A stretch of DNA of 64,000 nt from Tetrastigma voinierianum (taxonomy: Eukaryota > Streptophyta > Magnoliopsida > Vitales > Vitaceae): positions 744,001-808,000 of the forward strand of contig JAEQBH010001846.1 of NCBI GenBank assembly GCA_016808115.1, read 5' to 3'. The number at the start of each line of letters is the position of its first letter. The stretch's first letter is position 1. Position numbers and translations under genes: made by a program. The notes beneath the pieces are model-generated. The model made no database searches and had not been told where the DNA came from. It saw only the letters and a list, made by a program, of their open reading frames with translations. Positions 1 to 10,444 of this stretch are shown here, one piece after another.

Positions 1-710
1 TCCACTTCTCTATGTTATCTTGGTTTCTATTCTAACAAATCGCTTAGGGGCAGGCATACTTAATCTTAACCTCCACTTCTCCATGGTATCTCGTTTCTCA
101 AGCATCCTTATCGAGAACCCCTTGAGAAGGAATTGAGCATCCTTACAAGGAACCTCTCACTCATGATGGTAGTAGTTCCCAAGCATCCTTACTGAGAATC
201 TTTTGAGAATGAATTGAGCATCCTTAGAAGGAACCTCTAATTCATGTCCATTTCAACAACCATACAAGAACATATCCTACCAATAAGCATCACCCATAAC
301 CAATGATTCCATATATCCCCAATTTACAAGCCAATCTTTCAAAAATCCGCAAATACATTGTGAGGCAATTTCAATAAACAATTAGGAAAATACAAGAGAT
401 CGTAACCACGTTATTTTACTACTCAACACAAATCACTATGATTTAGAAATCAATCCCAAAGAACACATTCAAGAAGAAAATTCATCATTCTCAAATACTA
501 GGAATTTTAAGACAAGAAAAGGGATTTCATGGGTATTCAACCCTAACTTTGTTTAAACATGTAATATTTGCAAAAAGACTAAGAGAGAATGATTTCATAT
601 CCTAAATATACAACATTGATAGCCCAAAACATACATATATAAATACCCTAGCCTCAATGTAAGTAAATGATAGAAAACCCCTACTCGAAATTCTCGTCAG
701 ATTTAAGAAA
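1..710. other. Non-coding left flank
   Basis: No open frame longer than background and no recognisable domain is seen. The stretch is moderately AT-rich. It begins with a locally duplicated segment (see the repeat at 100-246) and ends at the 5' LTR of copia-1. The phrase ctccacttct at 71-80, followed by ctcgtttctc, echoes the first 36 bases of the window, so the local duplication may extend further left than the window shows. Confidence 0.6.
100..246. repeat. 81-bp direct duplication
   Basis: Two copies begin at 100 and 181 with the same word aagcatcctta. Both run through a gagaa..ttgagaa core, a second agcatcctta, and end near attcatg. The second copy is about 66 bp long before similarity fades. 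Differences are scattered substitutions rather than indels. Each unit contains the agcatcctta word twice, so the 81-bp unit may itself come from an older half-unit. Confidence 0.75.
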
Positions 711-1175
711 TGCTTAGATTTTCTATATCAAGCTCAACTTGTAGGAGTTGTATACAGGTGATTAGTATAAGGTAAATGACTATTAGGCCCATATGTGATA
801 AGTGGTGAGGTTAGATCCACCTTTTTTAGTCCACATCCTCTAGATGGAGGATGACGGTCTCAGATCATTCGTAGTAAAACTCATTGACCCCGTTTACTAT
901 AAAAGGAGAGAAAGCTATCTCATTCTCATCCCATCCAGCCTTGTGAAACCGGTCTACTGGAGAATGAGTGCTATTGTGATGGAGCTTTGAGAGGAAGATC
1001 ATGACTCGTGATCCACAAGCCACTTCGCCTTCCCTATCTGGGATCATGCGGCCACCAGATCTACACCTCATATTTAAGGTATAATTCCTGAACCTATAAT
1101 TTATAGTCTTGATTTTCATTCCGCATTAATTCAGATCAAGACCTAAAGAATATAAAGTTAACGAATTTTCTAACA
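711..1175 (+). repeat. 5' LTR of copia-1
   Basis: This 465-bp LTR starts tgcttagattttc (the 3' copy has tgttagattttc) and ends ttttctaaca. It matches 6864-7306 along its whole length, with best agreement in caacttgtaggagttgtat near the start and the cctgaacctataatttatag stretch near the end. It contains a TATA box and the conserved block after it. Confidence 0.92.
897..906 (+). promoter_or_regulatory. TATA box in copia-1 5' LTR
   Basis: CTATAAAAGG, with the same word in the 3' LTR near 7046-7055. Position within the LTR and conservation in both copies fit the U3 promoter of the element. Confidence 0.7.
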
Positions 1176-2599
1176 CTCGCACTTGTTTCGCATCCTCGTG
1201 TCCATGATGTTTGATCTTACGACGACCGCAAATCAATGAAATCGTTAATCGGGCAAAAGAAAAATTCATCGAATAAAGAAAACTCGATCATGCTTTTTTT
1301 CCGGTTTTTTTCTCTTTAATGTTTATGGATGTGCTTTAAGTGATGAAAATTTCCAGGGAGTTGCCGGGTCATCTCAATCTTCTTTATGTAATTTTTATTT
1401 GGGTCCAGCGATTGACTATTGTAACCAAGTGTAATTATTCACGCAACATCTGGGCGCAGTTAGATGAGATGACTAAGAACTCCATGTGGTTCTTGTTCCT
1501 CTCCCATTCCTCGTTCTCCCGTACAGATCTCTCCCTATACGCAGTACTTCCCAAGATCTTCAAGGCTTCATATTTCCAGAAAGGCAGCATAAAGACTGCA
1601 GTGCAGCTTCATGATTCGGAAAGGAAATCGGCCACAAGGGAGTGAACCCATTTAAGGGGGAGAGAAACTACTGGGAGAGGGGGACGGGGTTATGGAATTT
1701 CAAAATCCCTTATTTATTTTCAATAAATGGGACTCGGGGTTATGAACTTCAAAAATCCCTTATTTATTTTCAATAAATGGGGATCATGGAATTTCAAAAA
1801 TCCCTTATTAATTTTCAATAAATGAGTTTAATTACTTATATTTAATGCATTTATAATCAGAATTGACTTCTGACTTTTTGGACCGTTTTGGCAAAAAATT
1901 TCAGAGTAAGCCCATTAACATCCAGAGATTTCATTGATGCTTTTATTGGCAAACTAAATACTATATGTTTAAAATTGAGTATGCCAGAGTAGCCAAAGCA
2001 TCTTGACTCGCGACAATGTGATTTTCCCGTAAACGTTATTATAGGGTGCGTAATTACAAATAAATCTATGCATTTTGCAATTATATTTAAGGTTAAATTA
2101 CTACCTCTACTTCACAGGAAGTGACTGATAAATAACAAGAATATGATTGGAATATAGTAATAGGAGTATACTGAGATTAATGGGTCCCTATGCCCACAGG
2201 TACGAGATACTATTAGTTTTCGTATATCACCTATTAGCTATATAAAATAAAGTTAGATAAAATCCTATGCGGTAGCTGCGTTTCATTTCAAAGGGAGACA
2301 GGATTTTATCACTAATAATTAGCGTGTTAGTTATTAGATAAAGTAAATAATTCCTATAATGCTGTTTAATAATAATCGTTGCTTTAAACTTACAAGAAGC
2401 ATATAATTTTGTCCTTTGGTAAGATTTAACACCGCGTGAACCAACTCATATTCCCATATTGTCCTACGATAATTATAACCATGGAAAGATAGTGAGCTTC
2501 TCAGATTAGGGTGTATGGATCTAGATCTCGCCTTCAGATAGATGAGCCGAAACTCCAACGAGCAAAGCACTCAGCCACCAATCGTGCATTATACGAAAG
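1176..2599 (+). other. Copia-1 leader and unrecognised 5' interior
   Basis: The stretch lies between the 5' LTR and the first recognisable gag. Open frames here, such as a 101-residue one at 1340-1645, do not look like gag. A three-copy tandem repeat lies at 1690-1826. The sequence from about 1830 to 2540 is AT-rich and shows nothing recognisable, and the N-terminal gag domain could be hidden here in decayed form. Confidence 0.5.
1690..1826. repeat. Three tandem copies of a ~46-50-bp unit
   Basis: Units begin near 1690, 1741 and 1786. Each has (t/c)atg(g)aa.ttcaaaaatccc followed by ttat(t)tattttcaataaatg. The copies are almost identical, which contrasts with the poor preservation of the surrounding element and suggests late amplification or a locally more accurate sequence. 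Confidence 0.85.
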
Positions 2600-3230
2600 C
2601 ACGGAGAGATCCAATCGTCTCGCATGATGGTTATCAAGACCACATCACCCGCAGCATGCGACTCCATCCCGAATGCGTAACTGTTAAAGAACCGATGGGG
2701 CTTACTGATGAACAGCTTGTGAGCTCCGATAAAGCCTGCCCATCACCCTAATGGCGAAATCAGGTTCTATGAGGTTAAAAGGGACACAAAATGCGAGAGG
2801 ACATATAATGGAGATGAGATATAGCTGCTCAACCTAAGGCCCTTTGATGTCGATTTTTCTCGTGAGTCATTCCTAGTCCATTTTATCTGACTTCACCGCC
2901 ACCGACCATACAAAGATTTAAGGTCTCCTACATGACACATAAGGAGAAATGGTCAACGAATGAATTGTCAACATGTGTGTCCAGATAAGGCAGTCACAAG
3001 AGAAATTGAAATGCGACCTTGTGGTCTCACAAGAAAGGTCAAAACCAAGAAATCCAAAAAGCGATCCAAAAGATAAAGCGCAGCGGGTGTAGCTGTCCCA
3101 TAAAGAAACGTGACAAAAAGTTACTAATTTGTTTTTTCAAGAAAAAGGGTCACATAAAGAAGGAATGCATCGGGTACTGTGATATGGCTCAAGAAAATGA
3201 AGGTATGACATCGTTAGTGTTATGAATCAA
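2600..3230 (+). pseudogene. Copia-1 gag remnant with zinc knuckle
   Basis: Gag packages the element RNA. Across several frames the translation follows the copia gag (UBN2-type) pattern: a REDI..DIAAQ segment near 2795-2835, MTHKEKWSTNELS near 2930-2975, then a lysine-rich stretch. At 3121-3180 a knuckle-like CFFKKKGHIKKEC is seen, in which the second cysteine of the usual CX2CX4HX4C pattern has become lysine. Several frame changes and stops separate these pieces. The protease begins about 40 bp later. Assignment to copia gag is secure; exact ends are approximate. Confidence 0.75.
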
Positions 3231-3234
3231 ATTT

Positions 3235-4640
3235 TTGTAAATTATCATGATTTACATAACACATGGTGGATTGACTCTGCTCTACAATCCATGTTTCTAA
3301 TGCTCAAGTGTGGGTTTCAAAACTTAAGGAAACCTAATGAGGGCGAACTACGCGCCTATTCAGAAATAAGATGTCACAGCTGAAGGTGTCAGGGACATAC
3401 AAAGTTAGTTCTACACACCGGATACGTGCCGACTCGACAAGACTTTATATTCCTAGTTTCTTTTAAGAATCTAGTATCCGATCTAGACTAGCTCAGTGGC
3501 TTTGATTTTAGCTTTAAAGATGTATCTTTATATTATTAAAGATTCAACACTATTGGCTCGTAAATAATCGTGATGGTTTATATCATCTAAGTCTTGATCC
3601 AAACAAGCAAAGAGACTCACTAACTACAATGTATAATAGAAATAATATCGTTGTAATAAATAATCACTCATCTAGCCTATGGCATAGGAGATTAGGTCAC
3701 ATCTCCATAGAGTCTTAGAAAGAGAGCACAAGGATGGTGTCATTCGTACACTCGACATCGACTTTGATACTTGTTTAGGTTGCATAAAGTGGAAAGCAAA
3801 ACCAACAAGTCCAATAAAGGAGCTAAGAGAAGTGATACAAAACTCAAGATAATTTACACTGATATTCGTGGACCATTTACTACCCAATGTCTTAATGGTC
3901 AAAGGTATTTTATTACCTTCATCGATGATTTTACAAGATACATGTATCTCTATCTTCTAAATGACAAATCGGCACTAGACGCTTAAAGTCTATAAAGCAG
4001 AGGTAGAGAAACAATCCGATTGAGTATCAAATTGTAAAGATCTGACAGGGGTGGTGAGTATTATGGTAGGTTCACGCACCAAGGCCAAAGACTGGTCCAT
4101 TTGCTAAATTCCTCGAGGAAAATGAATCAGAGCTCAAGATACTTAAACTCCGGCACGCCACAAAGAAATGGTGCTGTCGTTAGCTGAATCGTACATTGAT
4201 GGACATGGTAAGGAGCATGACAAGTGTCTCAAATCTCCCTCTCCTAACATGTGGAGTGAAGTCTTTTGAAAGACAACTGCGGTACATTTCCAACAGGTTC
4301 CATCCAAGTCACTCCTAAAACACCCTTTCGAGCTATGGAATGGATGGAAGCCTAGTTTAAACCATGTACATATATGGGGCTGTCAAGTAGAGGTAAGGGT
4401 GTACAACCCACATGAAAGGAAATTAGACCCAAGGACAGTCAGTGGTTTCTTCATTGGCTATGCAGAAAAGTCCAAGGGTTATAGGTTTTATTGTCCCTCT
4501 CACACGCGCATAAAGTCAGGAAGCACCTAATGCCGATTTCGAGGATTATAACACCGATGAGAGTCGCCTTTATAAAGTTTGCGGATAGAAGAAGCATGTG
4601 ACTATACACTTCAGTCGCGGGTGTCAACCCGGTGGGCACA
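3235..4640 (+). pseudogene. Copia-1 protease and integrase remnant
   Basis: The segment opens with WIDSA near 3269, matching the copia aspartic protease start where DSG is expected. GAG-pre-integrase follows with LWHRRLGHIS at 3677-3706. The integrase core is readable at 3771-3984 (FITFIDDFTRYMYLYLL). A degraded GGEYYG region lies near 4050, and RNRTLMDMVRSM, the conserved region after the catalytic glutamate, near 4180-4215. The 'FIGYAEKSKGYRFY' type of motif lies near 4450-4490. Multiple stops, including within the catalytic core, show it is inactive. Confidence 0.85.
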
Positions 4641-4859
4641 TACTACTACGGCTCAACAACTCCTATTCGCATCACAACCTATGAAGGGAGCGATAACCGA
4701 TCCTCCTATCCGTAACTCATGAAGAAGTAGTCAGGAGCTACCACAAAGAACCACAACAAAGTGGGTTCGGGACCGCACCACAATCACTGACCAATCGCAC
4801 TTAAGAAAATCCTCAAGAGTCGAAGCCTGGCCATTCCATCCGACCATGCGATACTTACA

Positions 4860-5640
4860 GAGACCTGGGCTTACATGTCCGGACTTAATCAAGACCCTAT
4901 TTCTTTCGTGAGGCTACGAGCCGCATAAGACTCAAAAATGGTCCATGCAATGAAGGATGAATTAAACCTCAATGGCAAAACAATCAAGTCCGGGATCTAG
5001 TAGAGTTACGTAAAGTTTTCGTATGGGTAGTCGCGAAGTGGTCTATAAGACCAAAACCGATGCCTTCCGGTAACATCGAAAGATATAAGGCAAGACTTGT
5101 CGCCAAAGGTTTCTAAAAGGAGTATCGATTATCATGACACCTTCTCTCCGCTTTCCAAGAAGGACTCACTAAGGATAATCAGCGGCCCTTGTAGCTCATT
5201 TTGATTTAGAGTCGCATCGATGGATGTCAAACTAAGATTCCCGAATGGTGAACTGAGGAGGAGCATACATGACTCACCAAGGATTCATTTCCGTAAAAGG
5301 TAATCATCTTGTCTCGCAAACTAAAGAAGTCTATATACTGCCAAAAACAAGCTTCACGACAATGGTATATGAAGTCACAACATCATTACCTCATTCGGCT
5401 TTTGAGGAAAATATTGTAGATCAATGTATATGCATCAAGGTCGTGGGAGCAAATTCACGTTTCTAGTCCCGTATGTTGGGATGAGATATTTTGCTGGCAC
5501 AACTGGATTAATTAGTGAGACCAAACGATTTCTCGCACTCTTGACATGAAAGTGATATGGGGAGGCTTCCTATGTTTAGAATTGAGATACATAGAGATGT
5601 ATCTAAAAAGATTCGGGGGTTGGTCTCTAAGGCCTATATC
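4860..5640 (+). pseudogene. Copia-1 reverse transcriptase remnant
   Basis: The translation passes through MVHAMKDELNL near 4935-4975, VYKTKTDA near 5040-5065, the SKKDSL region near 5150-5175 and a HFDL segment near 5200. From 5269 it shows GNHLVSQTKEVYILPK. The catalytic YVDD is corrupted to YVGM at about 5470-5483, so polymerase function is lost whatever the effect of the frameshifts. FEENIVDQCICIKV at about 5401-5442 precedes it, as in copia RT. The segment lies in order between integrase and RNase H. Confidence 0.82.
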
Positions 5641-5693
5641 AATAAAATTTGTTAGTTTAATATGAGAAATTGTTCCTTGCTCAATAGCTCCCA

Positions 5694-6400
5694 TTGTTAT
5701 GTGACAAATTCATTGTCATTAAATGTCTACAATTCTTTCGAATTAGAATCCATGAAGAATATTCCATATGCACCAAAGAATGCGCTCCGGGTCTATTTAG
5801 AGGTTTTGTGACTAGACTGCACATTGCATTCCGCTGTGGGAATAAGCCTGGAAGATATCAAAGTAATCCCGGGATAGAGCATCGACAAATACAAGAAAGC
5901 ATACATATCTCCAGGGAACCAAGGACTATACTTACACACAAAGAGTCCGATCATCCGGATTTGATCGATATACGTATGCGCATTCTCAGGCCGCCAAGAT
6001 TCGAGGAAGTCTTACTTCCCGCTACATTTTATGTTACCGCTGGTGCGCTGGCATGGAAAACACCCAAGTGCATTCTTATAGCATCCTCGACTATGGAGGC
6101 AGCACTTGTCGCGATGTTATGAAGCAACAAAACGGCATTATGGTTGAAGAATTTTGCTTCGTGGCTTAGGAGTGACGGATACAAGACTCCAGCTTCAATA
6201 AAGCTTGCGGGATAATACAGGAAGAAGTTATTCTCCAAGAACAATAAAAGTGGGAGCCAAAGAAGTACATTGATATAGCACAGGTGCGAAAATGTCGTGA
6301 GAGAGAGTAAAATCATCATCGAGCATACAGCACACCGCTAATGGTAGCAGATCCCATGACTAAAGGGCTCCCACTTCAAAATCAGATAAAAGTCATGTTG
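5694..6400 (+). pseudogene. Copia-1 RNase H remnant and polyprotein C-terminus
   Basis: RNase H removes the RNA strand during reverse transcription. Recognisable pieces are GRYQSNPGIEH near 5851-5884, ILIASSTMEAALVAM at about 6073-6117, KTALWLKNFASWLR from 6129, and the closing MVADPMTKGLP motif at 6341-6373 that ends most copia polyproteins. These lie in three frames. The longest open frame (5694-6122) ends abruptly where the sequence shifts frame just before KTALWLKN. Confidence 0.85.
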
Positions 6401-6863
6401 ATGTAATGACCCTGCGGGAACTCGATGATTAAAGGTCATGACATTATTGTAACTTTCCGACATTTTAATGCAATATTTCGCTTATCTCATTCTCAGGCAC
6501 ACTAAGGATATTTGAGATTTTTTATTGCATTAAAGAGTGGGAGTGCCCACTCATAAAGAATTAATACCACATAAAGCACTTAATAAGATTAAATAACTAC
6601 ATTGTGATTGTGGAAGGAAGTATTTGCCATCTAAAAATATAACCGCCACAGTTCATGTAATTATGATATCTTACTTAAGTATAAAGATATCACATAAGGT
6701 TTGGGCTAATTGTCATATTGTTTTCTAAAATAATGTATGGCCATACAAAAGAATTTTCGTGTTCACTATCACCCTATGAGTCAAAAATTATTATTTTTGT
6801 TTTTCTAAAACAAAATTATTTAAAAAAAAAAAAAAACTTACAATGTTGAACCAAGTGGGAGAA
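6401..6863 (+). other. Copia-1 3' interior and polypurine tract
   Basis: AT-rich sequence after the polyprotein stop contains an A-run at about 6822-6835. It ends in the purine tract aagtgggagaa (6853-6863) directly against the 3' LTR, the expected plus-strand primer site. Confidence 0.8.
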
Positions 6864-7306
6864 TGTTAGATTTTCTATATTGGCTCAACTTGTAGGAGTT
6901 GTATAGGGTGATTAGTATACAGAACGACTATTGTACCATACGCGATAAGGGCGAGGTTAGATTCGGATCTTAGTCCACATCCTCTGGGATGGAGGACGGA
7001 TCTATTCAGATCATCCGTAGTAAACCCATCGGACCCCGGGGTTTACTATAAAAGGGAGAGACATCTCATTCTCATCCCATCCAGCCTCAGAAACCGTGGT
7101 TCACTCGAGAGAATGAGTAAGCACAGAGGAGCTTCTTTTGAGAGGAAGATCAAGATCGTGATCCACCATGATCAAGGCGGTCACCTAGATCTACACCATG
7201 GCCGGAGGTATAATTCCTGAACCTATAATTTATAGTCTTGATTTTCATTCCGCATTAATCTAGATCAAGACCTAAAGAAGGTTATAGGTTAACGTAATTT
7301 TCTAAT
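6864..7306 (+). repeat. 3' LTR of copia-1
   Basis: 443 bp, starts tgttagattttc and ends aattttctaat. It aligns over its length with 711-1175. A TATA box is preserved at about 7046-7055. Confidence 0.92.
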
Positions 7307-7844
7307 GTTGAGCTGATTCTAATCTACCCTTCAATCTCCTGGCTGTTTCTCCTTCCCCTTCTTTCCTCTCTAATGATTTCTAAGGTTCCAAGGGGTGTGG
7401 GGTGAGAGTTGAGTGAAAGAAAAATGAGGGAAATGGAGTGAAATGAGATTTACATACAGCAACCCCAAAATTTACTTTTCTTGGGCTATGTTAGTTTTCT
7501 CAAAAATTATGGTTTTGCCACTAAAATTTTCAATTTGCTCTATATGACTAACCTAAGGTTTTTCGACGTTCTAGGTTCATTTTTAATGTTATTTTAACCT
7601 AAAAACATTTATTTTTCTTCATTATTCTCATTCTTTTATATTTATTATTCTTATAACTTGATTTAGAAATGTAAATAGGAACGCCAAAGGCAAAATGAAG
7701 TTAATTGACGATTGTTGATAGTTTAGATATGTGGGGATTTACAAAACCTTTTGGGTGGATTCTAATTAGATGGCATATATATATATATGAACATACTATA
7801 TGGTTTACGTAATCTATAACCTTCTAAGTTGATCACTAGAAGAT

Positions 7845-7891
<47 letters not shown>

Positions 7892-8920
7892 CATTGTTTT
7901 TTTCTGGATGAACATATATATGTCTATTAAAATGCAATAATTTTTTTTTAAAGTAATTGCAAAAATTAATTTTAAATAACATAAAAGTGAATCATAAATA
8001 AAATATAAAGGAGTTGAGAAACAATTAAGGTTAAAGAAATTTTAATTTTTAAAAACATTATATATTAAAAGGATAGAGGTAGAGAATTCTTTTCTTTATC
8101 CGGAACCAAGAATTTCTTTTTTTTTCTTCATAATATATTCTACAAGCACTGTTGCTAATTTTTACCTTATCTTATTTATATGGTAGCTAGTTGTTGTTTT
8201 GTCGATTATTTTTATAGGTCTGGCTAGATTTGCTTAATTTTTATTTATTTTTGTCACAGATTTGCTTAATTTATATTTCTCATATTTATATTAAAATGTG
8301 TCATTGGTTTTGCTCTTATACTTTTCATCTTCTCTCGATTTAAAAAAATAAATAAATTATTTTCCATTTACAAAAATTATTGTGTGGAAAAGATTGATAA
8401 ATAGCAATTTTCTCTCTGACTTCTGACATGAGGCTTTGATTTGTCAGATTCCCTATTTGACACTCTGTTTTCATTCTAGAGCATGGGATGGAATTATTTA
8501 AGCAGTAACCGATCATTTGGTAATTTTGGTCTGTAGTTCTACAAACTACAAACTCAGTTTGCCAGATTATTTCTTTTGGGAGTCTGTGGAAGGGGAAAAG
8601 ATTAAATTATAGGCGAATCATGGTCGGCATGCTCTCAGTCCCGGCTTATTAGCGGTGTTGCTTGAGCTATTAGAATATGGTTTTCAAAACATATGCTTGA
8701 AATGGTGTTCCAATTTAATGTCAATCAATTTAAACGGAGTTCCCCACATCCCAAGAACAAAAGAAGGAAAAGATGATGAGCATGGCACTTCCTCAAATTG
8801 ATATGAGAAAATTTTGATTGTTTTTTTTTAATGCTGATTTTTTTCACATAATATCATGTCTTCTTTACTTCCTGAACAGAGATTTTCTATTTCAAAGAGA
8901 ATGTGTGTGGTGAGGCTGAG
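7307..8920. other. AT-rich unique sequence between copia-1 and Athila-1
   Basis: No domain is recognisable. The stretch holds two TA microsatellites (about 7774-7788 and 7848-7888), flanked by gaacata words in direct and inverted form, and many A/T homopolymers. The last 48 bases follow a tidy pyrimidine-AG (cctgaacag at 8872-8880) and could be the start of an exon interrupted by Athila-1, but the joined reading is not recognisable. CTGAG at 8916-8920 is the left target duplication of Athila-1. Confidence 0.6.
7848..7888. repeat. (AT)n microsatellite
   Basis: An uninterrupted TA dinucleotide run of about 40 bp. Confidence 0.95.
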
Positions 8921-10281
8921 GATGAATACACATTTGAGTGATAATTATAACGAATCTAGCACATTTAACTCACAACTTACCCACATTTGGCATAAGAACA
9001 AAAAATTTCTAATTTCTTCTCAGAGCTTTCATTTGCGTGTCTTTCCAGTTTAAAACGTAAGTGCACAAGGATGTAAGCTCGAAGCCAATATGAAGCAATG
9101 TGATGGAGGTAGAGCACGACGGTCTCTGAACCCCAAAAAAGCAAGGAAAGCACCAGTGGACATCTTCTACCGGTAGAACTTCAAGTCCTACCCCAGAGAA
9201 CTTGGCCGGAAAATTGGCAAAGGGAGCATCTCTCTACCCAGAACTTTAAGTCCTACCCAGAACTTATGAACTTCATGTGGAATTGTCCAAGAATTCAATC
9301 CGCACGAGGCACTCTCGTCAACAAAACCAAAATGGGAAAATCACATTGGAGTAGGGCTATAAAAGGAGGAGAGGACACAAGTAATAGGGCTCTTTTTTAG
9401 TTTTTTAGTTCTTCACTTCTGTGGTTTAGGTTTTGGATAGAATAAGAGTTTTCTCCGCTGGAAGTTAGACTTTCAGAGATCCAGATTAGTTCTAATCTTT
9501 TTGGAAGTTTCGCATTCAAGAGTTTGTAATCTTTCAAAGATAAATATTTATTCCCGCGAAATCCTAAAAGATTCCATATTCTTCATTCTCAGTTTTACAA
9601 GTCAATTCTGATTTCTGCAAGGTACTGTTCTTATGATTAATCGTTTTTCGACTTTAATTGTTCATACAAGTTTTATGGAGTTCTAAACCCTAATGGCTGA
9701 TCATACGGAAACTCTCACCTCGCGATCAAGGTAAAATCCTCTAATTCCTCTTTTGATTTTCAATAGATTGTGTAATATTGATCACTGTAGAAAGATTTTA
9801 AATCATAAGCAAATTCCGACAACGTGTTAACGAGATATTTCCTGACACGTCAGGTTTCGATCATGCCAACTAAGGGTTCGCTTTTAATTGAGAACAAGTG
9901 TTTGGTATTACTCGACATCTTTATTTTCCAAACGCATTTAAAGATAAATCCTCCATCGTAAGACCATTTATCAATGGTTCCTTGGGATGAGTTTATAATA
10001 ATAGAGGTGGGACTTACCCGATCATAAGTGTGAGTGGAACTCCTAAAAATCCCAGCACTGTCTTTCTAGTTAAACAATTAAAACAATCAACCATTCGGGC
10101 CAAACAACACATCATCACAATTTCTTTAAATCATACTTTTATTGGGAATAGCTCCTATTGATCGACAAAGTAAGACCGCTCTCGTGGAGAGATGACCTGT
10201 GGATTCACAAGACATAAATGCTGGGACGACCATAATTCCTACGCTGGGGAATAGAATTAGGCATACTAATCGGGACAAGAT
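8921..10281 (+). repeat. 5' LTR of Athila-1
   Basis: About 1.36 kb, matched along its length by 27840-29252. It begins gatgaataca; the 3' copy reads tgatgaataca, so the leading T was probably lost here. It ends gggacaaga just before the primer site. It contains a TATA box and a cluster of repeated agaactt(t)aagtcctacc boxes at 9165-9275. Confidence 0.92.
9357..9366 (+). promoter_or_regulatory. TATA box in Athila-1 5' LTR
   Basis: CTATAAAAGG followed by a purine block. The same word and context occur in the 3' LTR at 28329-28338, so it is the likely U3 promoter of the element. Confidence 0.75.
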
Positions 10282-10284
10282 TTT

Positions 10285-10302
10285 TGGCGCCGCTGTTGTC
10301 GG
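10285..10302 (+). other. Primer-binding site of Athila-1
   Basis: tggcgccgctgttgtcgg lies just after the 5' LTR. It closely matches the tggcgccgttgccgg type of primer site that characterises Athila/Tat elements, usually assigned to tRNA-Asp. Two or three bases differ. Confidence 0.85.
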
Positions 10303-10444
10303 AGTGGCGACAACCGCTGGATCTCAAGAGTTAGAGGTAAATTGTAAATTCGCATTGCAATTCCTGGTGACGCTCTCCACTTTTTCTTTATTTTTGTTTT
10401 TTTAGTGAGGAATCTCAAGAGTGCCCTCGACAAAATAAGCAGTA

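Larger units (their letters stand above)
711..7306 (+). mobile_element. Ty1/copia LTR retrotransposon, full length, degenerate (copia-1)
   Basis: Two direct LTRs (711-1175 and 6864-7306) flank recognisable gag, protease, integrase, reverse transcriptase and RNase H segments, in the PR-IN-RT-RH order that defines Ty1/copia. A purine tract lies directly before the 3' LTR. Every domain is broken by stops and frame changes, so no polyprotein can be made. No target duplication is convincing: agaaa precedes the 5' LTR and gttga follows the 3' LTR. The usual tRNA-Met primer site is not evident after the 5' LTR, perhaps because of decay. The LTRs differ by many small indels and clustered changes, implying age or sequence error. 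Confidence 0.93.
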
